A stretch of 61,284 nt of DNA from Saliphagus infecundisoli. Its GTDB lineage: Archaea; Halobacteriota; Halobacteria; Halobacteriales; Natrialbaceae. The notes beneath the pieces were generated by a model. That model worked only from the letters and a program-made list of their open reading frames with translations. It ran no database searches and was not told the DNA's origin. The position numbers and the translations under genes are program-made. Each line of letters opens with the position of its first letter. The first letter of the stretch is position 1. Positions 53,185 to 61,284 of the stretch are shown piece by piece. The stretch spans positions 1 through 61,284 of the forward strand of contig NZ_JAIWHV010000024.1 in NCBI RefSeq assembly GCF_020177375.1, in the 5' to 3' direction.

Positions 53185-53595
53185 ATGACGAAGATCGCGT
53201 TCGCGTGCGTCGGAAACGCTGGCCGGAGCCAGATGGCAACAGCGTTCGCAGAACAGGAACGTGACCGGCGGGATCTCGACGTCGATATTGTAACAGGAGG
53301 GACTGAGCCCGCGGAGAGCGTGCATGATGATGTCGTTGACGTACTCGGAGAGGAGGGTATCGACATTAGCGAACGCACGCCGCGCCGTATCACGCCGGAC
53401 GATGTCGAGGATGCGGACTGCATCGTGACGATGGGATGCTCCGTCGATCAATTCCGACCCGACGGCTGGAACGGCGAACATCGTGTGTGGTCGCTCGAGG
53501 CAACCAGCGAAGGAACCGACGGGACACGAGAGCAACGTGATGAGATCAAGTACCGAGTGAACGACTTTTTCGATGAGCTCGAAGCTTCTCACTAA
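53185..53595 (+). CDS. arsenate reductase (LMW protein-tyrosine phosphatase type)
   Basis: The 136-residue product carries the P-loop CVGNAGRSQMA at residues 8-18, where Cys8 and Arg14 would be catalytic, and a DADCIVTMGC segment with a further Cys. The general fold is LMW-PTP/ArsC, which reduces arsenate to arsenite. It pairs with the divergent ACR3 permease. A phosphatase role cannot be excluded, but context supports arsenic detoxification. Confidence 0.82.
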   Translation: MTKIAFACVGNAGRSQMATAFAEQERDRRDLDVDIVTGGTEPAESVHDDVVDVLGEEGIDISERTPRRITPDDVEDADCIVTMGCSVDQFRPDGWNGEHRVWSLEATSEGTDGTREQRDEIKYRVNDFFDELEASH

Positions 53596-53664
53596 TCTAT
53601 ATGCTTGAAAGTCTATGCCACAAGGTCAAAATGGCACTCACATGTACATAATATCAGTTGGGGG

Positions 53665-53942
53665 ATGTCTGACGAAATTGAGGCTGAACAGCAGCTTGCC
53701 CGAGCAGAGATCCTAACTACTTCGAGGAATTCGCCGAGAAGCTCCGCGATGATGGCCCTGTTACCGTTCCAGTCGTGTTCAAGACCTTCTACGTTGATCC
53801 TCCTACCACCGTCATCTTCGAAGCTGAAGTTGAAGACGAAGGTGAGGAAGTTGGTGCTGTGGAACGGAATATCGAGTTCGAACTCAAATGGCAAGCCAAG
53901 AGGGAGACGCAGAACTGGAAGAGCTATCAACAATCACTCTAG
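53665..53942 (+). pseudogene. amphi-Trp domain protein gene with frameshift
   Basis: The first frame starts MSDEIEAEQQLARAEIL and breaks near 53720. The next frame continues the family pattern NYFEEFAEKLRDDG, FEAEVEDEGEEVGAVER and IEFELKWQ to TAG at 53940-53942. Small haloarchaeal amphi-Trp proteins share this plan. One base gained or lost would restore it, so a sequencing error is possible. Its end overlaps the stop of the convergent exchanger by 4 bp. Confidence 0.7.
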
Positions 53943-54961
53943 AAGATGACAGCGATGATGACACCGAGAAAGACAAGATAGCTGAGATCGAAGGCGATCA
54001 CCTGCCAGAGTGAGAATCCGGATTGTTCTGGGCTCCAATAGATGAAAACAGTGTATAGCAAGGGCATCGCCACTAGAAACGCGAAGCTCACCCAGTAGAG
54101 CTGGAAATCATCTATTGGCACGGTCACAAATGCGAGTGGAACGAGGGCGACAGTCATCGTCACCGCGTTATCTGTAACCACACCCGTCGTTCCCGATGTA
54201 AATTGCCCGCTCTTCACGATGCTCCACGTCGCGAAAAGTTCGGGCAGCGTACTCATCGTGCCAGTGATGAACAGTCCCCCGACGATCTCCGAGATGCCGA
54301 ACGCAGCGACGAGTTGTTCGGTCGCTCGAATCGCGAAATATGACCCGACAGCAAGCACGATCACACCCGCCACTGCAAGCCCGACCTCTTTTCTGGTCCA
54401 CTGGACGTTCTCACCCTCCTGTCGGCCGCGTACAAGCGCCTGGCCCGCATAAATGAGATAAGCGATGGCCAATAGCCACCCATCAAGGGGTTGGAGCCCT
54501 CGCCAGGGCGCAGGTAGAGTCAATACAGCAACGAGAACTAAAATTAGAATATAGGGAATCGCTAAGACGGTTACTGCCGTTCGCCTGACTGGAAGTTGTT
54601 CTGGAGAATCTGTCGGGTTCTGAGACGCGGCTGCTTTGCTGTCTTCGCCACGTTGCTGAGTTACGTCCGTTGTGCGGACGGCCAGATAAGCGGCCGTCAC
54701 CATGAGTGGCATTGAGAGGACGTTCGCCCCGAATGAATTTCCAAGCCCGATAGAGCCGACATCACGGAGTGCACTTACCGTGTTAATAGCGATCTCCGGA
54801 CTGGCTGCAGCCAGCCCAATAAACGTCCCCCCGGCAACCGCGGTTAATCCCCACTGCCGCCGCAGTTTTTTCAAGGGACTACTCAATCGCTCTGCTCCCC
54901 AGTGGGCTGCAAAAACCGAAATTAGTAGGATACCGAACCAAAAGCCAATGCGTAGCGACAT
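53939..54961 (-). CDS. cation/Ca2+ exchanger (CaCA family)
   Basis: The 340-residue membrane protein has two homologous halves with the alpha repeats GLAAASPEIAINTVSALR...GLGNSFGANV and GTMSTLPELFATWSIVKSG. The acidic residue in each repeat (SPE, LPE) would bind the cation. About ten helices are seen. ATG 54961 starts MSLRIGFW. It exchanges Ca2+ or another divalent ion for Na+ or H+, and sits beside a heavy-metal ATPase. Confidence 0.82.
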   Translation of the reverse strand: MSLRIGFWFGILLISVFAAHWGAERLSSPLKKLRRQWGLTAVAGGTFIGLAAASPEIAINTVSALRDVGSIGLGNSFGANVLSMPLMVTAAYLAVRTTDVTQQRGEDSKAAASQNPTDSPEQLPVRRTAVTVLAIPYILILVLVAVLTLPAPWRGLQPLDGWLLAIAYLIYAGQALVRGRQEGENVQWTRKEVGLAVAGVIVLAVGSYFAIRATEQLVAAFGISEIVGGLFITGTMSTLPELFATWSIVKSGQFTSGTTGVVTDNAVTMTVALVPLAFVTVPIDDFQLYWVSFAFLVAMPLLYTVFIYWSPEQSGFSLWQVIAFDLSYLVFLGVIIAVIF

Positions 54962-55007
54962 CAAATCAGAATAAGGAGTTCTGTTTGGTAGTCAGACGGT
55001 CATGAGT

Positions 55008-57557
55008 TCATGCGCCCGTCTCTTGGTCAGCGTCACTGCGCAGACGCTCGGGAACAATCCGTGAGAGCCGCATCGCGTTCCCGGTGACACCGAGGCTCAT
55101 CCCCATGTCGCCGACGATCACGGCCACTGCAACGCTGACGTAGCCGAGCGGGACGCCGATTGCGAGCAGGCCCTTCGCGCCGAGACTCGTCCAGATGTTC
55201 TGTTGAATCACGTTTCCTGCTTTGTGTGACAGCTTGTAGAGATACGGTAACTTCGAAAGATCATCGCCCATCAGCGCGATATCAGCGGTTTCGAGTGCCG
55301 TATCCGTTCCGGCCGCTCCCATGGCAATGCCAACGGTCGCAGTTGCGAGCGCGGGCGCGTCATTCACGCCGTCGCCAACCATCGCCACTCCGCCGTACTC
55401 CTCACTCAACTCATCGATCGCTTCGACCTTCTGATCGGGGAGGAGCTCAGCCCGGTACTCATCGATTCCGACTTGCTCAGCGATGGCCCGGGCCGTTCCC
55501 TCGTTGTCACCTGTGATCATGATCAGATGCTCGACGCCGAGCTCGTGCAGCCGCTCGACAGCCGCAGCGGCATCTGGTCGCATTTCGTCTGCAATCGCAA
55601 CCACACCCAATACGGACGTCTCTGTCCCGACGACCACGACCGTCTTCCCGTCAGCTTGGAGGTCAGGGATCGTGTCGTCCGTTAAATCAACACAGCTGCC
55701 CTGTTCGCACTCGTCCTCGGCGTCAGTGAGCACACCGCCGTCCGTCGCGATGTGAGCGTGTGAGAGGTCGGCACCGAGATCACCAAAGAGATCCGGCTTT
55801 CCGGCGAAGTAAGTCGTCCCATCGATCTCGGCCCGGATACCCTTCCCGGTGATGCTCTCGAAGTCAGCCACCTCCGCAGGCGCCACATCCGCCTCGGTGG
55901 CGTGATCGAGAATCGCATCCGCGATTGGGTGTTCACTCCGCTGTTCGAGCCCGCTAGCATAGCGGAGGAGATCAGCTTCGCTATACCCGTTCAGCGGGAC
56001 GACGTCAGTGACGGTGAGTTCACCCTTCGTGAGTGTCCCCGTCTTGTCGAAGGCGATGGCCTCGACGTCGCCCATCGCCTCGAGATGTTTGCCTCCCTTG
56101 ATGAGGACGCCGTTTTTTGCGGCGCTCGTAATCCCGGAGACGACGCTCACTGGCGTCGAGATGACGAATGCGCATGGGCAGGCGATCACGAGCAGCGTGA
56201 GGCCGCGAACGAACCACGTCTGCCACGGGCCATTGAATACGAGCGGTGGAACGGCCGCAGTCAGGATTGCGGCCACGACGACGATGGGCGTGTAGTAGCC
56301 TGCGAACTTATCGACGAACTGCTCGCTTTCGGTTTTCTGCTGCTGTGCGCCCTGGACCATCTCGATGATTCGCGAAAGCGTGTTGTCCGATGCCTCGGAC
56401 GTCACTTCGATTTCGAGGTACCCCTCTTCATTGATCGTGCCCGCGTACACCTCGTCACCCTGGGTTTTGTCGACAGGGACACTTTCACCAGTAATCGGTG
56501 ATTCATCGACCGCGCTTCCGCCCTCGGTGACCACGCCGTCCATCGGGATCTTCTCGCCAGGCCGGACGGCGACCGTATCACCCACGTGGACATCGTCGAC
56601 GGGCAGGGTTTGTTCGTCGCCATCCCGGAGGACGGTCGCCTCATCCGGCGACAACTCCATCAGTTCACGGAGGGAGTTTCGGGCGCGATCCATCGCGTAT
56701 TCTTCGAGGAGTTCTGCGATGCTGAACAGCACTGCAAGCGTCGCGGCTTCGACGAAGAGGCCAATGCCGGTGGCGGCGACGATCGCAGTTCCCATCAGCA
56801 GATCGATATCGAGACTCAAATTTCGGGCGGAGTAGTACCCGCTTCGGACAACCGGAATGCCACTACTCACAATTGCAGCGAGGAAGAAGACGTCGGCGAG
56901 CAGAACTTCGAAGCCAAGAAGATCCCCGACGATGACGTTCTGTGCTGTCAGCAGGAATTCGACCAGGAGTCCGAGCGTCAGGAATCCCGCGCCGATCCAC
57001 GTCTTGATCCCCCGTGTACTCGTCCAGATCTCCGCTGGCGCTGCAACACCGCCAGCTGTGGCCTCCGAATCATCAGCTGAACGTTCAGTGACCTCATACC
57101 CTGCGCCTTCGATCGCCTCAGTAATGGTCTGCTCTGAGGTCGCGTTCGGATTGTAGATGACCGTAACCGTCCCGGTGGTGGGTTGGAGATCGATTTCGGT
57201 AATCCCCTCGATCCCCTCCAGGCTCTTGTCTACTTTCTTGGCACACGAGGGGCAATCCATCTCGGGGACGGTAAACCGCCCAGTAACTTCTTCTGTCGGA
57301 CGCTCAACAGCGTAGCCGGCTTTCTCAACCCTATCGAGAACCGCATCTTCGTCGGTTTTCGTAGGGTTGAACGTGACTGTGAGCGCTCCGGTTGTTGGCT
57401 GTGGATCAAGTTCCTCGATCCCGTCGAGTTTCTCGACGCTCTTGGTGACTTTCCCAGCACACGATGGACAGTCCATTTCGGGAACCGTGAGCTGGAGCGT
57501 CCGGAGACGACCGTCAGAGGTGTATCCGGACTGGGTGGAATCCGTTGATTGACTCAT
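55008..57557 (-). CDS. CPC-type P1B heavy-metal ATPase with two HMA domains
   Basis: The 849-residue pump starts with two HMA domains, each with MDCPSCA (about residues 30 and 105), then eight membrane helices, TGESVP, the metal-passage motif ACPCAF in the sixth helix, phosphorylation site DKTGTLT, SEHPIA and GDGVND. A Cys-rich cytoplasmic patch (ECEQGSC) may bind metal. CPC pumps move Zn2+/Cd2+/Pb2+ or Cu+; sequence alone does not settle which. A regulator gene lies 72 bp upstream. Confidence 0.9.
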   Translation of the reverse strand: MSQSTDSTQSGYTSDGRLRTLQLTVPEMDCPSCAGKVTKSVEKLDGIEELDPQPTTGALTVTFNPTKTDEDAVLDRVEKAGYAVERPTEEVTGRFTVPEMDCPSCAKKVDKSLEGIEGITEIDLQPTTGTVTVIYNPNATSEQTITEAIEGAGYEVTERSADDSEATAGGVAAPAEIWTSTRGIKTWIGAGFLTLGLLVEFLLTAQNVIVGDLLGFEVLLADVFFLAAIVSSGIPVVRSGYYSARNLSLDIDLLMGTAIVAATGIGLFVEAATLAVLFSIAELLEEYAMDRARNSLRELMELSPDEATVLRDGDEQTLPVDDVHVGDTVAVRPGEKIPMDGVVTEGGSAVDESPITGESVPVDKTQGDEVYAGTINEEGYLEIEVTSEASDNTLSRIIEMVQGAQQQKTESEQFVDKFAGYYTPIVVVAAILTAAVPPLVFNGPWQTWFVRGLTLLVIACPCAFVISTPVSVVSGITSAAKNGVLIKGGKHLEAMGDVEAIAFDKTGTLTKGELTVTDVVPLNGYSEADLLRYASGLEQRSEHPIADAILDHATEADVAPAEVADFESITGKGIRAEIDGTTYFAGKPDLFGDLGADLSHAHIATDGGVLTDAEDECEQGSCVDLTDDTIPDLQADGKTVVVVGTETSVLGVVAIADEMRPDAAAAVERLHELGVEHLIMITGDNEGTARAIAEQVGIDEYRAELLPDQKVEAIDELSEEYGGVAMVGDGVNDAPALATATVGIAMGAAGTDTALETADIALMGDDLSKLPYLYKLSHKAGNVIQQNIWTSLGAKGLLAIGVPLGYVSVAVAVIVGDMGMSLGVTGNAMRLSRIVPERLRSDADQETGA

Positions 57558-57629
57558 CAATTTAGGATACGAACGCTATCCGTATTTGCCTTAATTGGCG
57601 TGCGCCAAACCTCGTTCGTCGCAGGTGAA

Positions 57630-58385
57630 TCAGAGAGAAGAAGACAGTGACTCTGCTTCCAGTGGGTTCCCCGTTTCGACGAAATATTTTGCGAGTTCTG
57701 CTTCTGCACGTTGGAGCCGGTATGAAAGCGTCGACCGAGGAATATCGAGCTGTTCAGCGAGTTCAGTCAGATCGATCTGTCGGGGGGTCTCGTAATATCC
57801 ATGTTCGATAGCCGTACGCAGGGCGTCCCGTTGTTCCTGTGAGAGCGTATCCTCTGATGCCGACTGGGATGTCGGGGACGGAGAGAGATCTGTCAGCCGA
57901 ATCATTTCCATACCCGCGCAATCGCCAACCTCCTCTTGTAGCGCCGTGAAGAAAGCGTGCACGTTCGCCTCATTGGCGAGAATAATGCGCCACGTGTAGC
58001 GACGGCCCTCGCGCTGTGTATCGAACAACAACCCATCCCCCAGGTGTTCGAGTGCAAGGTGTGGGACTGACGTACAAACCGACGTTCGTTCCCAGTAGGT
58101 GTACAGAATCAGCGCATCATCTGTTCGGTCAAGAATCTCCGTCTCACTATCCGCGCCACAGTCTTCCGTAATGAGACAGTCAGAGAAGTATTCTGCGTTC
58201 AGAAACGCGTCTTCGAGGGCATCTAGTGCCTCTGGACTCCCGATTGCGCGATCGACCCGCCAGAGACTCTCTGGACTGACGTGGCACGCAAGCGACCGGA
58301 GGGTTGTCTCCGGGTACGTTGCTAGTGTATCCGCGACCGAATTACGCCCCGGTTCGTATTCGAGGGCAAAGACGAACTCTCGCAT
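57630..58385 (-). CDS. HTH_10 (bacterio-opsin-activator-like) regulator
   Basis: The product of about 251 residues from ATG 58385 (MREFVFALEYEPGRNSVADT) has an N-terminal sensory-type domain and a C-terminal HTH_10 domain: LSQEQRDALRTAIEHGYYET, then LTELAEQLDIPRSTLSYRLQ. It precedes the ATPase gene on the same strand and probably controls it in response to metal. Several His and Cys residues (CHVSPESLW, CLITEDCGAD) could sense metal. A fragment of a close copy is seen at 60009-60131. Confidence 0.82.
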   Translation of the reverse strand: MREFVFALEYEPGRNSVADTLATYPETTLRSLACHVSPESLWRVDRAIGSPEALDALEDAFLNAEYFSDCLITEDCGADSETEILDRTDDALILYTYWERTSVCTSVPHLALEHLGDGLLFDTQREGRRYTWRIILANEANVHAFFTALQEEVGDCAGMEMIRLTDLSPSPTSQSASEDTLSQEQRDALRTAIEHGYYETPRQIDLTELAEQLDIPRSTLSYRLQRAEAELAKYFVETGNPLEAESLSSSL

Positions 58386-58412
58386 ATGTACGTGTATGTC
58401 GAGGGGCTTCAA

Positions 58413-58999
58413 AACTGATGCGCTCCCAAAAGAACGTTCAACGAACGCTTCTGACCCGACGGAACCGTCTAGTTAAACTCCTAGTCTTTGTTGAACTCCT
58501 CAGTCGACGATTGATTTCAGGCGATTATGCTTGATACAGACGCGTATTCGCACTGAGGACACCTCAACTGAAGATTGACCGCATCAATATTGAAACGGCA
58601 TTTCCCTTGAATAAGAACGACGCTCTTGTGAAGGAGATTGTTGGCAGAGGTGGCGTCGTGTATCCCGAGTTCACCGGGCCATCGTTTCAGTGGGGACATC
58701 CGTCATCTGACTCCCACACTGCTGACTAGTTGCTGCTGTGAATCGCAAGAAGGCAAGCCATCAACAACGTGCTTCACAAGAGCGTAAGAACGATGTATCT
58801 AATCTGGATATCACTCACTACATGATTCTACGAACACCGGGATACTAGCAGTAGCTTCGGTTTTAGTTGTTATATCTCAGACGAAGAGACTACTCAATAG
58901 CGTATAATAGCGGACAATGAGCATGGGAAAATATATAATAAAACTGAAGTTGTTTCTGGATGCCAGATTTAGAATAGTGATACAGACTTATGCCTCATA
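58413..58999. other. gene-poor gap with a possible 60-residue frame
   Basis: A minus-strand frame at 58517-58699 encodes a short protein with one CPQC motif near its C-terminus (LQLRCPQCEYASVSS); I cannot place it and leave it uncalled. The rest is AT-rich, with a TATA-rich stretch around 58920-58950, and shows no gene. Confidence 0.3.
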
Positions 59000-59923
59000 T
59001 TATGGTTTTGTCACACGATGAATTCGAATTGTGCCTAGGGGAGTTCTAACGATTTCAGGATTGGTTTCCTCCTTGAATCCGCTCTGGTCAAGGAACACCG
59101 GGTGTTTCCCATCGATATTGTCACTGGTCGTATCGAAACCGTCGAGCAATTGAATTATATAAAACGAAGCTCGTTGTAGACGAGAAGCTGGTCTACCCCA
59201 GTCGATCAAGTGGAATTCACCGCCCGGTCGTAAGACTCGCTGGACTTCTGACATCGTTACCAGCTTTTGATCGGTTGTCAGGTGATGAAAGACGAGGCTT
59301 GATATGACAGAATCGAAATGGTCATCCGGATACGGTAGATCAGTTACCGTTCCTCGGACTAACTGAACGTGTTGATAGTCTTTCATTATCTTGTCACGAG
59401 CGATAGCGAGCATGGCAGGATCGATATCAATACCGTGAACAGCCGTATCTGGGTAGTGCTGAGCTATTTCTACAGTCAGTGTGCCTGTTCCACATCCGAG
59501 ATCTAAGACTTCCCCGTCCTCTAAGGATAGCCGTTCAACGGTGGCAGATTTCCATTTCTTTTCACGAAGTGTAATATGAAGAATGGGATCATATAGTGGT
59601 GTTAGAATCCGATATCCGAGAGCAGGTACGAACCCCTGCTTTCGAGGAGTCGCTTCTTCTGTTGGGCGCTGGACGTCGTAGCCGGCTTTCTCAACTCTGT
59701 CGAGAACCATCTCTTCATCTGTATTCAATGGGTCAAACGTGACCGTGAGCGCGCCGGTCGTTGGCTGTGGGTCAAGCTCCTCGATCCCATCGAGTTTCTC
59801 GACGCTCTTGGTGACTTTCCCAGCACACGATGGACAATCCATTTCGGGAACCGTGAGCTGGAGCGTCCGGGAACGACCATCAGAGGTGTCCCCAGACTGG
59901 GTGTTGTCCGTCGCTCTACTCAT
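59000..59923 (-). CDS. HMA domain-SAM methyltransferase fusion
   Basis: The 307-residue protein has an N-terminal HMA domain (residues about 18-85, MDCPSCAGKV) almost identical to the first HMA of the nearby ATPase. A class I methyltransferase follows: VLDLGCGTGTLTVEIAQ, GIDIDPAMLAIA, DHFDSVISSLVFHH. The start MSRATDNTQSG lies at the same place relative to the promoter as in the ATPase. A metal-delivery role for HMA and a methylated metalloid as substrate would fit, but the acceptor is unknown. It probably arose by segmental duplication. Confidence 0.82.
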   Translation of the reverse strand: MSRATDNTQSGDTSDGRSRTLQLTVPEMDCPSCAGKVTKSVEKLDGIEELDPQPTTGALTVTFDPLNTDEEMVLDRVEKAGYDVQRPTEEATPRKQGFVPALGYRILTPLYDPILHITLREKKWKSATVERLSLEDGEVLDLGCGTGTLTVEIAQHYPDTAVHGIDIDPAMLAIARDKIMKDYQHVQLVRGTVTDLPYPDDHFDSVISSLVFHHLTTDQKLVTMSEVQRVLRPGGEFHLIDWGRPASRLQRASFYIIQLLDGFDTTSDNIDGKHPVFLDQSGFKEETNPEIVRTPLGTIRIHRVTKP

Positions 59924-60131
59924 TAGATTGGGATACGAACGCTGTTCGTATAGGTTTTTGTTGGCGTTCGCCAAAGTGGGTTCGTTGTGAGAAAATCAAA
60001 GAGAAGAAGACCGAATCTTTGCGTTGATTGAACTACTCGTCTCAACGAGGTGTCTTGCAAGTCTCCCCTTCTGCACGTTAGAGCCGATATAAAAGCGTCG
60101 ACCGAGGTGAATCTAACTGCTCACCGAGTTC
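59650..60131 (-). repeat. duplicated ATPase 5' segment
   Basis: This segment parallels 57285-57760: HMA coding region, promoter with GGATACGAACG, and the 3' end of the regulator gene, with point differences. It fused an HMA domain to the methyltransferase. Confidence 0.7.
60009..60131 (-). pseudogene. 3' fragment of an HTH_10 regulator gene
   Basis: Matches the end of the 57630-58385 regulator (shared CTTCTGCACGTT, AAAGCGTCGACCGAGG and ACCGAGTTCAGT or near copies) but lacks the rest of the gene and carries frame changes. It joins a PaaK-like gene at CCGAGTTCAGT. Confidence 0.6.
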
Positions 60132-60941
60132 AGTGGGATAACTGTGCGAATTTTGCCACCATGGGATTGTTCTGGTGGTTCCTCTGAGTGCTCGACTGTG
60201 ACGTGGGCAAGCTCGTGCTCCGTCAGTAGATCCATGATCTCGGTGTTTACCGTCTGCCACACGCGGTCTGGGTTGGCACCATCCGCGACCCGCAGGCGCA
60301 CCCGCAAGGTCGTCGGTGCGACCTGCACGATCTGAAATAACTCAATCCCGGGTATACGATCCATCAGCGCGCTGAACGCTAAGGGAGCAATCCTAACCGT
60401 CTCGTTCTTCTCAGCAGGGAACGTAAGCACATCAGCGGCGCGGCCCTGAACGCGAATCGCGGGCAGCGGATTCCCACACGGGCAGGGATCAGGCCGCTGC
60501 ACGATGCTATCACCGAGGTCATAGCGCAGGATTGGCTGTACCCGGTTGGCGAGATTGGTCACGAGAACCGTGTGCGATTGCTCACCTGCTGGAACAGACT
60601 GGTAGTCGGCGTCAACCGGCTCTAACATCACCCAATCGCTATTGACGTGCAGCCACCCATGTTCGCATCTGTAGCTGATGAACGGACACTCGGTGGCGGC
60701 ATAGCTGTCACGGACCTTCGTGTCGAACGCGGTGGCAATCCGATCATACTCGCTTGGCGGGAGCCCCTCGGCAGCGAGCACCATCAGTGCCAGATTAATG
60801 TGTAGACGGCCTGCTTCTTGCTCACCAGCCAGTAGTGCAGCCATGCTCGCGTAGGGAGCAACGACGGTCGGCTGGAACCGGTTGAGTCGCTCAACCAGTT
60901 CTGGCAGCGGCGTATCTATCGAGAAGACTTGGATTTGCCTA
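60113..60941 (-). pseudogene. PaaK-like adenylate-forming enzyme, truncated at both ends
   Basis: The frame contains the C-terminal half of a phenylacetate-CoA-ligase-like enzyme: YAATECPFISYRC, ILRYDLGDSIVQRPDPCPCG, IRVQGRAADVLTF. Upstream it still reads QIQVFSIDTPLPELVERL and then runs into the transposon near 60941, so the N-terminal half is missing. At the 3' end it meets the duplicated regulator fragment. Probably inactive. Confidence 0.65.
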
Positions 60942-60949
60942 CTACAGGT

Positions 60950-61284
60950 TCAATCGTGATTTGTTGGATATAGCTGCCGGAGTTTGATGCGTGCATCTTC
61001 GGTCGTGAACTGCCAGTCGATAGCGGAGTCATCCTCGTTTCGGATGCGTTCCCACGCAGCAACCTCCGCACGGAGGGTCGCTGCGTCGGGAATCCGTCGA
61101 TCGAGGCATTCAGTAGCGAGGGCACTGAACTCGATCTCGGCCATGTTCAGCCAGCTGCCGTGGACTGGTGTGAAGTGGAACTCGAGTTTCGAGAGCAGAC
61201 GATGCGCTTCCTGTGGTGGGAGAAACTCGTAGAACGCGTAGGCTTTGTGCGTGTCGAGGTTGTCGAGCACCACCCGGATGCAGT
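60950..61284 (-). CDS. IS630-type transposase, C-terminal part (cut by window edge)
   Basis: The frame runs to the window edge and contains VLDNLDTHK, LEFHFTPVHGSWLNMAEIEF and ECLDRRIPD, a typical IS630/Tc1-mariner DDE C-terminal part (the last catalytic Glu is in AEIEF). The stop at 60950 lies next to the broken PaaK-like gene, so the IS inserted there. Completeness cannot be judged. Confidence 0.82.
   Translation of the reverse strand, partial: CIRVVLDNLDTHKAYAFYEFLPPQEAHRLLSKLEFHFTPVHGSWLNMAEIEFSALATECLDRRIPDAATLRAEVAAWERIRNEDDSAIDWQFTTEDARIKLRQLYPTNHD

Overview
The window is from a halophilic archaeon (class Halobacteria). Predicted proteins are strongly acidic, most genes are GC-rich, many starts look leaderless or sit right behind a TATA-like box, and Tat lipoproteins, HTH_10 and PhiH1-type regulators, Orc1/Cdc6 and zinc-finger mini-proteins all appear. 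The mix of an Orc1 origin, transfer genes, insertion sequences, defence genes and broken genes points to a megaplasmid or an integrated conjugative element rather than core chromosome. I see no rRNA, tRNA or CRISPR array.

Layout. 1-3.8 kb: accessory genes, two with HEPN-type motifs (one split by a frameshift), a 51-residue zinc finger and a small element with perfect 14-bp terminal inverted repeats. 3.8-8.5 kb: a three-gene CBASS anti-phage operon: CD-NTase, an E2-E1-JAB fusion and a TIR-SAVED effector, bracketed by related inverted sequences. 8.6-10.8 kb: a MITE-like element and two decayed VOC/glyoxalase genes. 10.8-17 kb: a replication module with orc1/cdc6, three clusters of about 30-bp-spaced repeats, a PhiH1-like regulator and a 985-residue protein of unknown function. 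17.0-20.0 kb: two 760-bp IS6-type copies flanking an AT-rich cargo gene, with an 8-bp direct repeat (TGTACAAC) outside the pair.

20-52 kb is the mobile core. On the minus strand are a membrane J-domain protein, a short Hsp70 and a small acidic protein. On the plus strand follow exported lipoproteins, an HNH membrane protein, a VirB6-like membrane protein, a VirB4-like ATPase, a VirD4-like coupling ATPase, and PriS-like and PriL-like primase genes. A polypurine non-coding stretch comes next. Then comes an array of small genes (zinc ribbons, a putative OB-fold protein, unknowns), most of them preceded by the same leader: a conserved box, a C4-5/G4-5 hairpin and a purine-rich stretch just before the start codon. 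Three copies of a structured 3' element lie between these genes. A 42-bp palindrome with 10-bp arms occurs twice, at the chaperone operon and at the far end of the small-gene array, which suggests one regulator for both ends.

52-61 kb: metal and metalloid resistance (ACR3-type arsenite permease, LMW-PTP-type arsenate reductase, CPC-type P1B ATPase, HTH_10 regulator), a cation/Ca2+ exchanger, a frameshifted amphi-Trp gene, and an HMA-methyltransferase fusion that appears to have arisen by duplication of the ATPase 5' region. The window ends in a PaaK-like gene cut by an IS630-type transposase.
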